A stretch of 64,000 nucleotides of DNA, from the NCBI RefSeq assembly GCF_041435095.1, contig NZ_CP108025.1, positions 2,356,001 to 2,420,000 on the forward strand, in the 5' to 3' direction. Shown piece by piece: positions 37,081 through 45,223 of the stretch (position 1 is the stretch's first letter; each line of letters starts with the position of its first letter). A program made the position numbers and the translations under genes. This DNA is from Kitasatospora sp. NBC_00315 (lineage in GTDB: Bacteria > Actinomycetota > Actinomycetes > Streptomycetales > Streptomycetaceae). The notes beneath the pieces were generated by a model. That model had not been told where the DNA came from. It worked only from the letters and a program-made list of their open reading frames with translations, and ran no database searches.

Positions 37081-38848
37081 GGGGCAGCTTCCCTTCATCG
37101 GCGGTGGGTGGCGGGCACAGGGCCCGGACGACGGAGAGCACGGGGTCGCGCACCTCGGCGGCGCCGAGACCGGTGCCCAGGGCGGCGAAGACCAGCGCCA
37201 CCGTGACGCCCCCGAACAGCGTCGAGAGCAGCGGGTCGGCCGGCACCGCGGCGGCCAGGGCGCCCGCCGCGGTGGCTCCGACGGCGGCCGCGAGCAGCCG
37301 CGCCTGACCGCCCAGCACCCGGGGCACCCGGACCGCGATCCCGCGCAGCAGCAGCCCCCGCAGCAGCAGGGCGGCGGTCGCGGTGATGCCCGCCGCGTTG
37401 CCCGCGGCCAGGCCGAGCGCGCCGTACGCGGGCATCGCCAGCACACCCACCGCGACCGTGACGCCGAGACCCAGCACCATGGCGGCGGCCGGGTACCAGT
37501 CGAGCAGTCTGCGCCCGCCGTCGTCGGTGCCCGGCTCGTCGGCCCGGCGGACCACCGGGCGGACCGAGAAGTACGGCCGGACCATCACGCCGATCAGGGC
37601 CTGCGCCGGCAGACCGAAGCTGTACACCCGGATGACCGCGGCCGTGGCCGCGGTGTCCTGCGGCCCGAAGGCGCCGCGCTCGAAGAGCAGGGCGACCACG
37701 GACGGCGCGCAGGCCATCAGGAAGGCGGTGCCGAGCAGGACGACGGCGGCGGCCTGGCCGAGGTCCTTCTCCACCCGGTCGCGGGCGGCGCGCAGATCCC
37801 CGGCCGCCAGCGCCCTGGCCACCAGCGGGAAGGTCACCGTGCAGATCAGGATCGCCGCCGTCATGGCGAGTTGCGACACCTTGGCCGCGTAGTTGAGGTG
37901 CGAGATGGTGCCGGGCGGCAGCCCCGAGCCCAGGTAGCGCTCGATGAACACCTGGGCCTGGCGGGTGAGCGTGAAGGCCGCCACCGGGACTATCGCGAGC
38001 GGGATCAGCACCAGGCGGTGGCCGCCCACGGCTCCGGGCGCCCGGCCGGCGGCCGGGGACCGGGGCGGGCGTCCGACCCGCAGCCGCCGCAGGAACGGAC
38101 CGGCCAGCAGCGCGGCCATCAGCAGGCTTCCGCCCGCCACGCCGACCGCCGCCGAACGCACGCCCCAGACCGCGTGGCAGCTCAGCAGCACGGCCAGGAT
38201 GCCGAGGTTGTAGACGACGTAGATGCCCGCCGGGGCGGTGAAGTCGTGGTGCGCGCGCAGGGCGGAGCCGAGGTATCCGGCCAGCCCGAACGGCAGGATG
38301 GTGAGCGCGGTGATCCGGGTGCAGGTGACCGCCAGCCCCGGGTCGGGCAGCCCCGGGGCCAGCAGCTCGACCAGCTGGGGGGCGCCGACGGCGGCGCCGA
38401 GCGATAGCGCGCAGAGCGCGGCCAGCAGCCAGGGCAGCGTGGCGTTGACCAGCTGGCGTACCGGATCGGGCCCGTCCGGGTTCTCCTCGCGCAGGACCAG
38501 GGCCAGGCTGAAGGCCGGCACCATCAGGAAGGCCATCGCGTCCTCGATCAGCAGCGGCGCCGCCGTCTCGGGCACCGTCCAGGCGACCAGGAAGGCGTCG
38601 GTGCCCTGGTTGGCCCCGAAGAAGCGGGCCAGCAGCAGGTCCCGGAGCAGGCCGAGGGCCGACCCGGCCGCGCTGAGCAGGGCGGTGACGCCGAACGCCC
38701 GGGCGAGGAAGCCGCGCCGGTGCGGGGCCTGGGCCCGGGGCGCCCCGGGCGCCGGTCGGGCGGTGCGGGCGGCCGGCAGCGGGGTGGCCGGGAGGTGCCC
38801 GGGTGGCAGCTGGGCGTCCATCGTCCGGGCGGGCTGTTCGGCGTTCAT
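37070..38848 (-). CDS. MurJ/MviN-family flippase (Wzx-like role)
   Basis: 592 residues with about 14 transmembrane helices. MviN features: SALGLLRDLLLARFFGANQGTDAFLVAW, LNYAAKVSQLAMTAAILICT, FGPQDTAATAAVIRVYSFGL. In this operon it is expected to flip the undecaprenyl-linked repeat unit; MurJ for lipid II is normally encoded elsewhere. ATGA overlap with the Wzy-like gene. An in-frame ATG at 38821 is also possible. Confidence 0.85.
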   Translation of the reverse strand: MNAEQPARTMDAQLPPGHLPATPLPAARTARPAPGAPRAQAPHRRGFLARAFGVTALLSAAGSALGLLRDLLLARFFGANQGTDAFLVAWTVPETAAPLLIEDAMAFLMVPAFSLALVLREENPDGPDPVRQLVNATLPWLLAALCALSLGAAVGAPQLVELLAPGLPDPGLAVTCTRITALTILPFGLAGYLGSALRAHHDFTAPAGIYVVYNLGILAVLLSCHAVWGVRSAAVGVAGGSLLMAALLAGPFLRRLRVGRPPRSPAAGRAPGAVGGHRLVLIPLAIVPVAAFTLTRQAQVFIERYLGSGLPPGTISHLNYAAKVSQLAMTAAILICTVTFPLVARALAAGDLRAARDRVEKDLGQAAAVVLLGTAFLMACAPSVVALLFERGAFGPQDTAATAAVIRVYSFGLPAQALIGVMVRPYFSVRPVVRRADEPGTDDGGRRLLDWYPAAAMVLGLGVTVAVGVLAMPAYGALGLAAGNAAGITATAALLLRGLLLRGIAVRVPRVLGGQARLLAAAVGATAAGALAAAVPADPLLSTLFGGVTVALVFAALGTGLGAAEVRDPVLSVVRALCPPPTADEGKLPHGR

Positions 38849-40212
38849 ACCCCGGCCACCCCGGCCACCCCGGTCGAGCCGGTCGGACCGGTCGGGCCGG
38901 CGCCCGGGGGGCGGGCGGGCAGCGCCGTGTGCGCCGCGAGCCCCAGCACCACCGAGGTCAGCACGGTGGTGGTGCCGCCGATGTCGGCGTACAGGAAGTC
39001 GACCAGCACCCAGACGAGCAGCGCCAGGGCGGCGACACCCGTGCCGCTCGCCCGGCGCAGGCAGCCGAGCAGCAGGCCGAGGAAGAGGGCGAGGTAGGCG
39101 ACCACCCCGATCAGGCCCTGCTCGCTGAGCACCAGGAAGTACATGTTGTGCGGCGAGAGCAGCGGCTCGCGCTGGAACCCGATGCTGGAGTCCTCCGCGT
39201 CACTACCGGAGGACAGCCGCAACGGCGCGTGGCTGTCGCGCAGTTGCTGGAAGGCCTTGGGGCCCGCACCGCTCACCGGGTGGTCCTGCCAGATCCGCTG
39301 CGCGGTGGACCACAGGTCGTAGCGGTCGCTGACGGACTGGTCGGGGGCGGCCGAGACGGATCCGATGCTGGTCAGCCGGGTGGTGACACCGGAGGCCCCC
39401 AGGCCGAGGCCCCCGACCAGCACGACGGCCGCGGCCGTCGTCACCAGCGCCCCGCGGACGGCCAGCCGGGCGTCGGAGCGCAGCAGCAGGACGGCGGCCG
39501 CCACGCCGGTGGCGATCCAGCTGCCCCGGCTGAAGGAGACGGCGAGCGGGAACACCAGGAAGGCGGCGGCCGCGTACATCGCCCGGCGCAGCCGGCGGTC
39601 CCCGCCCGCGCCGCGCTCGGCCAGGGCCAGCGCGAGGGCGCAGAGCAGGCCGAAGCCGACCACGCTGGACATCGCCATGATGTCCAGCGCGCCGAAGGTC
39701 CCGACCGCCCGGATCGGCCGGCCGGTGTAGGAGGCGCCGGTCCGGGTCAGGTACTGGTGCGCGCCGACCACCCCCTGGATCAGCGCGGCGATCACGAAGG
39801 ACCCGAGGATCAGCCGCTGGTCGGTGCGGTCGCGCAGGGAGCACAGCACCGCGGCGGGGACGAGCACGAACACCTGGGTCAGCCGGACGAAGCCGGTCAG
39901 GCTGGCCGCCGGGTCGATCGAGGCGACGGTGGCGACGGCCGCGGCGATCACCACGGCGCCGAGCAGCGCGCAGACGGTGCGGCTCAGCGCCGCCGTCCGG
40001 CCGCGCAGCAGATCGAGGCCGGTGACGGCGACCAGGGCGAGCGAGGCCAGGTCGGCGGGGGTGACATGGACCGCGGCGGCGACGTCCTTCTCCCCGGTCG
40101 GGACACAGACCAGCAGCACGGTGGCGGCGGCGAGCAGGCTCGGCCGGGCCGGCAGCCGGGCCGCTGCCCGGCGTAACACCGGGGCGGGGCGGGCGGTGAG
40201 GGTGAGTGCCAC
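38845..40212 (-). CDS. O-antigen ligase/Wzy-like polymerase
   Basis: 455 residues, about 12 hydrophobic helices, with the long periplasmic-type loop and FQREPLLSPHNMYFLVLSEQGLIG, the H-N-x-L/Y region typical of Wzy_C (O-antigen ligase) proteins. Likely polymerises the flipped repeats. GTG 40212, three bases after the sugar transferase stop. Confidence 0.82.
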   Translation of the reverse strand: MALTLTARPAPVLRRAAARLPARPSLLAAATVLLVCVPTGEKDVAAAVHVTPADLASLALVAVTGLDLLRGRTAALSRTVCALLGAVVIAAAVATVASIDPAASLTGFVRLTQVFVLVPAAVLCSLRDRTDQRLILGSFVIAALIQGVVGAHQYLTRTGASYTGRPIRAVGTFGALDIMAMSSVVGFGLLCALALALAERGAGGDRRLRRAMYAAAAFLVFPLAVSFSRGSWIATGVAAAVLLLRSDARLAVRGALVTTAAAVVLVGGLGLGASGVTTRLTSIGSVSAAPDQSVSDRYDLWSTAQRIWQDHPVSGAGPKAFQQLRDSHAPLRLSSGSDAEDSSIGFQREPLLSPHNMYFLVLSEQGLIGVVAYLALFLGLLLGCLRRASGTGVAALALLVWVLVDFLYADIGGTTTVLTSVVLGLAAHTALPARPPGAGPTGPTGSTGVAGVAGV

Positions 40213-40215
40213 GGG

Positions 40216-41745
40216 TCAGCTCCCGTCCGGGTGGACCATCAGGACGGCGGTGCGGAGCAGGAGCTTGACGTCCTGCCAGAGGCTCCAGCTCTCGATGTAG
40301 CGGTTGTCGAAGCGGGCCCGGTCCTCGATCGAGGTGTCCCCGCGCAGGCCGTTGACCTGGGCGAGCCCGGTGAGGCCGACGGGGACGCGGTGCCGGTCCG
40401 CGTACTCGGGGTACGCCTGGCCGAAGCGCATCACGAAGTACGGGCGCTCGGGGCGCGGGCCGACCAGGCTCATGTCGCCGCGCAGGATGTTCCACAGCTG
40501 CGGGAGCTCGTCGAGCGAGCTGCGGCGCAGCAGTCTGCCGACGGCGCCCATCCGGTGGTCCTGGGAGATGTTCCAGCGGGTCGCCGACTCGTGCTCGTTG
40601 CTGGGGCGCAGGGTGCGGAACTTGAGCAGGGTGAACGCCTTGCCGTCCAGCCCGGTGCGCTGTTGGCGGAAGAGCACGCCGGGGCCGGTGTCGAAGCGGA
40701 CGGCCAGGGCGCAGGCGGCGAGGACCGGGGCGAGGGCGATCAGGCCGAGGGCGGCCGCGGTGACGTCCAGCGCGCGCTTGGCGGCCCAGCCGGGGCGGCG
40801 CATCGCGGGGCGGGCGACGCGCAGGCAGGGGAAGCCCCAGAGGTGGTCGCCGCCGCGCGGGCGCGGGCCGCTCCCGTCCAGCGAGCCGTACTCCCGCAGG
40901 GCCGGCACCAGCCAGACCTGGCAGCCCAGCCGGGCTGCCTCGCGCAGGGCCGCGGCCGTCTCGGCCTCGTCCGCGGCGCCCCCGGTGGCGACCACGTGGT
41001 GGACGCGGTGGCGGCGGATCTCGCGTTCGAGCACCTCGCGCCCGCCCAGCACCGGCAACCCGGTGCTGCCGGCCAGCAGGACCGGATCGGAGTCGAGGAA
41101 GCCGACCGGCCGCAGGCCGTACTCCTGGCGCTCCGCCAGAGTGGCGGCGATGCGCTGGCCGAGGTGGCCGGCCCCGAGCATCAGGACGGGGCTCGGCCGC
41201 CGGCGGCGGGCCCGGCGCACCTGGCGGTAGGCGAGGGCGCGGCCGCAGCCGTCCAGCAGCAGGAAGACGGCGAGCAGGGTGAGCAGCCGCAGCGGGGTGC
41301 CGGTCCCCGGATCGGGCCAACAGCCGTCCAGGCAGCCGGCGATCGTGACGGCGAAGGCGGTGGCCACCACCGAGCGGGCCACCAGGGCCGGCAGTTCGTC
41401 CAGTACGGAGAGGGTGAGCCGGGTGCGGTAGAGGCCCCCGGTCAGGTTCAGCGCGAGCAGGAGCGGCAACAGGGTCGCGGTGCCGAGCAGCGGGTGGGCC
41501 CGGCCGGTGGCACCCAGGGTGCCGGTGCCGAGCAGGGTCGCGGCGCCCAGCGCGAGGACGTCCACGGTGACCAGGGCGGCGGGCAGGGCCAGCCGGGAGC
41601 GGAACGGGCGGCGGTGGCGGCCGATCGCCGCCGCCGCGCGGGCCTGGGCGGCGACGGCGGGGCGCTCCAGGACTCCGGTGGCGGGCCGGCGGGTGGCGGA
41701 AAGGGGCCCGCCGGGCCTCGGCACGCTCTCGTGGTCAATGGTCAT
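40216..41745 (-). CDS. exopolysaccharide polyprenyl glycosylphosphotransferase
   Basis: 509 residues. Four or five N-terminal helices, a Rossmann-type middle (VLMLGAGHLGQRIAATL), and a C-terminal bacterial sugar transferase domain with RQQRTGLDGKAFTLLKFRTL, RRSSLDELPQLWNILRG and DMSLVGPRPERP. It transfers the first sugar phosphate to undecaprenyl phosphate and starts the repeat unit. First gene of the main operon; GGGGAG ribosome site upstream. Confidence 0.93.
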   Translation of the reverse strand: MTIDHESVPRPGGPLSATRRPATGVLERPAVAAQARAAAAIGRHRRPFRSRLALPAALVTVDVLALGAATLLGTGTLGATGRAHPLLGTATLLPLLLALNLTGGLYRTRLTLSVLDELPALVARSVVATAFAVTIAGCLDGCWPDPGTGTPLRLLTLLAVFLLLDGCGRALAYRQVRRARRRRPSPVLMLGAGHLGQRIAATLAERQEYGLRPVGFLDSDPVLLAGSTGLPVLGGREVLEREIRRHRVHHVVATGGAADEAETAAALREAARLGCQVWLVPALREYGSLDGSGPRPRGGDHLWGFPCLRVARPAMRRPGWAAKRALDVTAAALGLIALAPVLAACALAVRFDTGPGVLFRQQRTGLDGKAFTLLKFRTLRPSNEHESATRWNISQDHRMGAVGRLLRRSSLDELPQLWNILRGDMSLVGPRPERPYFVMRFGQAYPEYADRHRVPVGLTGLAQVNGLRGDTSIEDRARFDNRYIESWSLWQDVKLLLRTAVLMVHPDGS

Positions 41746-41969
41746 CAGCGCACGAACTCCCCTGCTGTGTGCCCGTGCCGTCGGGAGGGCGGTACCGGGT
41801 CGCCCGGGTCGCCGCTCCCGGCCCGGCGGGCGCGGTCCAGGTCGTGCCTGCCGCCGCGAGCGACGTTCAGCCTGGTGCGCGGAATGTCGTGACGAAGCGA
41901 AATGAAGCAGGCAAATTCAGACACTACCGAAAGCTCGCTTGATTTCCGGAAGTTGACGTGCCACTTCAT
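41745..41969 (-). CDS. possible 74-codon upstream ORF
   Basis: Starts MKWHVNFRKSSELSVV and ends with TGA overlapping the sugar transferase ATG (TGATG). The first half has codon use unlike this genome, being AT-richer; the second half is Arg/Gly-rich and looks like noise. Ribosome site GGGTGG is only two bases from the ATG. Perhaps a translated leader, more likely untranslated 5' region. Confidence 0.2.
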   Translation of the reverse strand: MKWHVNFRKSSELSVVSEFACFISLRHDIPRTRLNVARGGRHDLDRARRAGSGDPGDPVPPSRRHGHTAGEFVR

Positions 41970-42076
41970 TCCACCCGCCCATTAATAGGAAATTCCGACT
42001 TGAAGCCTCGTCCTATTCGGTTGAGGTGCGAATACGGCAGCACCTTCGCGGCGAGCATTCACGGCTGGTAAAACGA
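41746..42076. other. 331-nt AT-richer leader of the exopolysaccharide operon
   Basis: Lower GC than any other part of the window near 41880-42000. A TAGTGT hexamer on the minus strand (about 41923-41928) may be a -10. The region should hold the operon promoter and possibly a regulator site (GGAAATTCC-type dyad at 41988-41997). Confidence 0.45.
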
Positions 42077-43252
42077 TCAGATCCGCCCAGGGACACGGTC
42101 GTTCCCACGCCCGGCCGTCCGACCGGGCGTCCGCGCGTCCGGCTCCGCCCGCACAACCGTCCGGTACAGCGCGTCGACCAGCGAAACCATGCTCCGCACG
42201 TCGTGGTGCGCCACCGCGTGCGCCCTGGCGAGCGCTCCTCGCCGTTCGCATTCGATCGGATCGGCCAGCGCCCGCGCGACACCGTCGGCCAGCGCCGCCA
42301 CGTCCCCGGCGGGCACCACCCCCCGCGCCCGCTCCTGCGGCGGCAGGCACTCCCGGGCGCCCGGGACGTCGCTCAGCAGCACCGGCCGACCGGCCGCCAT
42401 CGCCTCCAGCGGTGCGAGCGCCATGCCCTCCCAGCGCGAGGGCAGCACCACGAGGTCCGCCGCCGCCAGCCAGGGGCGCGGATCCGGCACGTCGCCGACC
42501 GCCCGCACCCGGTGCGGCTCGGCCAACCGCCGTACGGTCGCGGCGATCTCCGCCTCCTGCGGCCCCCCGCCGACCAGCGCCAGCCGCGCGGCCGGCACCC
42601 GGCGGGCCACCTCGGGCCAGGCGGCGAGCAGGACGTCCTGGCCCTTCTGCCGGCAGAGCCGGCCGACGCAGACGGCGAGCGGGGCCTCCAGGTCGAGGCC
42701 GAGCGAGATCCTGGCCGCCCGGCGCTCGGCCGGTGCGTAGTGGCGGACGTCCACGCCGTTGGACACCACCGCCCAGTCGGCCGGCAGCCCGGCCGCCTCG
42801 CCGTCGAGCCGCTCCTGCTCGCTCACGCAGAGCACCCGCCGGGCCCAGCGGACCGCGTACCGCTCCCAGCGCCGGGTCGCCGCCGCCAACGGGCCCTCGA
42901 CCGCGGCGAAGGACCAGGCGTGCGGCTGGAACACCGTGGCCACCGTGCCCCGGACGGCCAGCCGGCCGGCCAACCCGGCCTTGGCGCTGTGCAGATGGAG
43001 CACGTCCGGCGCGGCGGCCCGGACGATCCGGCCCAGCCGCCACGCCTCCGCGGCGGTCGACGGGCCCGGCGAGCGACGCGCCTGCCAGCACTGGACCAGG
43101 GCCCCCGCGGCGGCGGCCTCCGCGGCCAGCCTGCCCCCTGTCGGGCAGGCCACCAGCACCCGGTGGCCCGCCTCGCGTTGGCCGCGGACCAGATCGACGA
43201 TGACCCGGGCGACGCCGCCGTCGACGGGCTGGGCGATATGAAGGATCGTCAT
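42077..43252 (-). CDS. glycosyltransferase family 4
   Basis: 391 residues, GT-B: ILHIAQPVDGGVARVIVDLV, SNGVDVRHYAP, VGRLCRQKGQDVLLAAW and the signature SRWEGMALAPLEAMAAGRPVL. Same strand and upstream of the main operon, so part of the same polymer pathway but probably with its own promoter. ATG 43252 chosen; GTG 43258 is two codons earlier. Confidence 0.88.
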   Translation of the reverse strand: MTILHIAQPVDGGVARVIVDLVRGQREAGHRVLVACPTGGRLAAEAAAAGALVQCWQARRSPGPSTAAEAWRLGRIVRAAAPDVLHLHSAKAGLAGRLAVRGTVATVFQPHAWSFAAVEGPLAAATRRWERYAVRWARRVLCVSEQERLDGEAAGLPADWAVVSNGVDVRHYAPAERRAARISLGLDLEAPLAVCVGRLCRQKGQDVLLAAWPEVARRVPAARLALVGGGPQEAEIAATVRRLAEPHRVRAVGDVPDPRPWLAAADLVVLPSRWEGMALAPLEAMAAGRPVLLSDVPGARECLPPQERARGVVPAGDVAALADGVARALADPIECERRGALARAHAVAHHDVRSMVSLVDALYRTVVRAEPDARTPGRTAGRGNDRVPGRI

Positions 43253-43322
43253 GGGCACGGCCGCGAGCCTAGGTACGGACGACCCCGCCCGGGGGCCGCC
43301 GCCACGCCGCCGGTCCGACGTC

Positions 43323-43354
43323 CACCCGTACGGCGCGATGCGGCCGTACGGGTG
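43323..43354 (-). terminator. hairpin after the SRPBCC gene
   Basis: 12-bp perfect arms (CACCCGTACGGC and complement), 8-nt loop, 57 nt past the stop of the minus-strand SRPBCC gene. Confidence 0.6.
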
Positions 43355-43410
43355 TCCGACCCGCTCGAACGGACTTACCCGTCAACGGGGTTGATCGGTA
43401 CGTCCGACCG

Positions 43411-43851
43411 TCAGGCGACCGCGCCGGCCAGGTTGGCGAGCACCTCGTCGTGAATCCGGTTGAGGCCCTTCGGGGCGAAGGTGCGCTCGAAGAAGCCGCC
43501 GATGCCGCTCGCACCCTGCCAGGTGGTCTCCACCGTCACGCGGGCACCGCCCTCACCGGCCGCCGACACCGTCCAGGTGATCACCATGCTGGAGTTGGCG
43601 TCGGTCTCCACCAGCTTGTCCGGGCTCGGCGCCGAAACGGTGAACAGGCAGTCCCGCACCCGCTTCTCGGTGGCCTGCAGCCGCCAGTGCACCTGGGTGC
43701 CCGCGCCGGTGCCGCCGGCCCGCACCTCGTACTCGCTGTACTGCCCGGGCAGCAGCTTCGGGCGGACGTCCCGGTAGTCGGCGAGCGCCTCGTACACCCG
43801 CTCGGGGGATGCCTCGTAGACCCGCTCGGTGGTGGCGTACACCTGTCCCAT
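43411..43851 (-). CDS. SRPBCC/START-like (polyketide cyclase-type) protein
   Basis: 146 residues, helix-grip fold by pattern: YEASPERVYEALADYRDVRPKLLPG, two-fold beta segments (TQVHWRLQATEKRVR, DANSSMVITWTVSA) and the C-terminal helix RIHDEVLANLAG. These proteins bind lipids or aromatics. Alone here; ligand unknown. ATG 43851. Confidence 0.85.
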   Translation of the reverse strand: MGQVYATTERVYEASPERVYEALADYRDVRPKLLPGQYSEYEVRAGGTGAGTQVHWRLQATEKRVRDCLFTVSAPSPDKLVETDANSSMVITWTVSAAGEGGARVTVETTWQGASGIGGFFERTFAPKGLNRIHDEVLANLAGAVA

Positions 43852-44050
43852 GACCTGCACTCCTCGACTGCTGGACTCCGGTTGCTCCGGCAAGCCAACC
43901 ACCGGGGCGGCCCGGTACCAAACCCGACCCGGCGGGGCGGCGCGCAGCACGGCCGGTCGGCGCCGGAGCCGGCGACGGGCCGGGGCCCGGGAGGCGCCGG
44001 AACCGGCCCGACCGGGCCCCGGCCCGTGACCCCGGAGGTCCGCGCGGAGC

Positions 44051-44096
44051 GTGACCCGGCGCCATGACCCGGCGCCGTGACCCGGCGCCGTGACCC
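44051..44096. repeat. 13-bp tandem repeat
   Basis: GACCCGGCGCCRT three full copies (44051-44063, 44064-44076, 44077-44089) and a partial. Upstream of the HipA-like gene. Confidence 0.8.
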
Positions 44097-44148
44097 GCCC
44101 GACAATGCGTTCGCGGTGGAGCCGGGCCCCCGGGCTAGAGTGGCCGGT

Positions 44149-45042
44149 GTGCTCGATCTGGTGACCGCAGTCCGCTACGTCGACCCGCTGCGCGCGGGCG
44201 GCTCCGTACCCGGCGTCGTGGAGACCGACGACCTCGGCACGTACGTGGTGAAGTTCTCCGGCGCCGCGCAGGGCCGGAAGGCGCTGGTGGCCGAGGTGAT
44301 CGTCGGCGAGCTGGCCCGGCGGCTCGGGCTGCGGGTGCCCCCGCTGGTCCTGGTCGACTTCGACCCGGCGGTGGCGGCGCACGAACCCGACGCCGAGATC
44401 CAGGACATCCTCCGCGCCAGCGGGGGCCTCAACCTCGGGATGGACCTGCTCCCCGGCGCCCGCGACTTCCGGCCGGGCATGATCGACGTGGATCCGGCCG
44501 AGGCCGGCCGGGTGGTCTGGCTGGACGCCCTGACGGCCAACGTCGACCGGACCGTCCACAACCCCAACCTGATGGTCTGGCACGGCCGGCTCTGGCTGAT
44601 CGACAACGGCGCGGCGCTCGTCTTCCACCACCGCTGGCCGGCCGCCGGCGCGGCCGTCGGCCGCCGCTACGACCTGAGCAGCCACGCCCTCGGCGGCTAC
44701 CGGCCCGATCTGAGGCGCGCCGACGCCGAACTCGCACCGCTGGTCACCCCCGAGCTGCTGCGCGAGGTGCTGGCCCTGGTGCCGGACGAGTGGCTCACCG
44801 ACGAACCGGGATTCGACTCCCCCGCCGACCTGCGGGAGGCGTACGTCGGGCACCTCTCCGCCCGGGCCGCCGACTCGGCCGCCTGGCTGCCGGAGGCGTT
44901 CACCACCCCCGAGCAGCGGCGCGCGGCCGAGGCCGAGCGGGCGGCCGCCAGCCGGGCGGGCCGTCCGGCCTGGCTCCAGCAGGTGCCCGACCTGCACGGG
45001 AAGCCCGCGGTGGAGATCGACGGACGCGGCCACTTCGGCTGA
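44149..45042 (+). CDS. HipA-like kinase-domain protein
   Basis: 297 residues. HipA-like kinase core: ADDLGTYVVKFSGA-like ATP region (TDDLGTYVVKFSG), DPVEAGR-like middle (DPAEAGRVVWLDALTANVDRTVHNPN, containing the catalytic N/D pattern) and WLIDNGAALVFHH. No antitoxin HipB partner is adjacent, so it is not an obvious toxin-antitoxin system. GTG 44149 gives MLDLVTAV, the form I recall for this family; GTG 44140 is nearby. Function unknown. Confidence 0.8.
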   Translation: MLDLVTAVRYVDPLRAGGSVPGVVETDDLGTYVVKFSGAAQGRKALVAEVIVGELARRLGLRVPPLVLVDFDPAVAAHEPDAEIQDILRASGGLNLGMDLLPGARDFRPGMIDVDPAEAGRVVWLDALTANVDRTVHNPNLMVWHGRLWLIDNGAALVFHHRWPAAGAAVGRRYDLSSHALGGYRPDLRRADAELAPLVTPELLREVLALVPDEWLTDEPGFDSPADLREAYVGHLSARAADSAAWLPEAFTTPEQRRAAEAERAAASRAGRPAWLQQVPDLHGKPAVEIDGRGHFG

Positions 45043-45043
45043 C

Positions 45044-45086
45044 GACCGGGTGGGGAGCGGGCCGACGGCCCGCTCCCCACCCGGTC
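45044..45086 (+). terminator. 20-bp perfect stem terminator
   Basis: Arms 45044-45063 and 45067-45086 pair completely around GAC, directly after the HipA-like stop. Confidence 0.85.
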
Positions 45087-45137
45087 CGGCCTCCCGCGCT
45101 CCGGCCTACCGGAGCGCCGCGGCTCACGCGGGTCGGC

Positions 45138-45219
45138 GCGTCAGCGGTACGCCGCCTCGGCGGCGCGATGCGTCAGCGGTACCCCACCACGGCGGGTCGG
45201 CGGTACCCCGCCTCGGCGG
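45138..45219. repeat. imperfect tandem repeats, about 26-32 bp period
   Basis: Three copies of GCGTCAGCGGTACSCC...CGGCGG-type units (45138-45163, 45170-45195, 45196-45219) immediately after the subtilisin gene's 3' end on the minus strand. Confidence 0.65.
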
Positions 45220-45223
45220 TGCG

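Noticed and set aside
44149..45042. HipBA toxin-antitoxin system
   Set aside because: There is no HipB-like HTH gene beside the HipA-like kinase; a solitary family member is the simpler reading.
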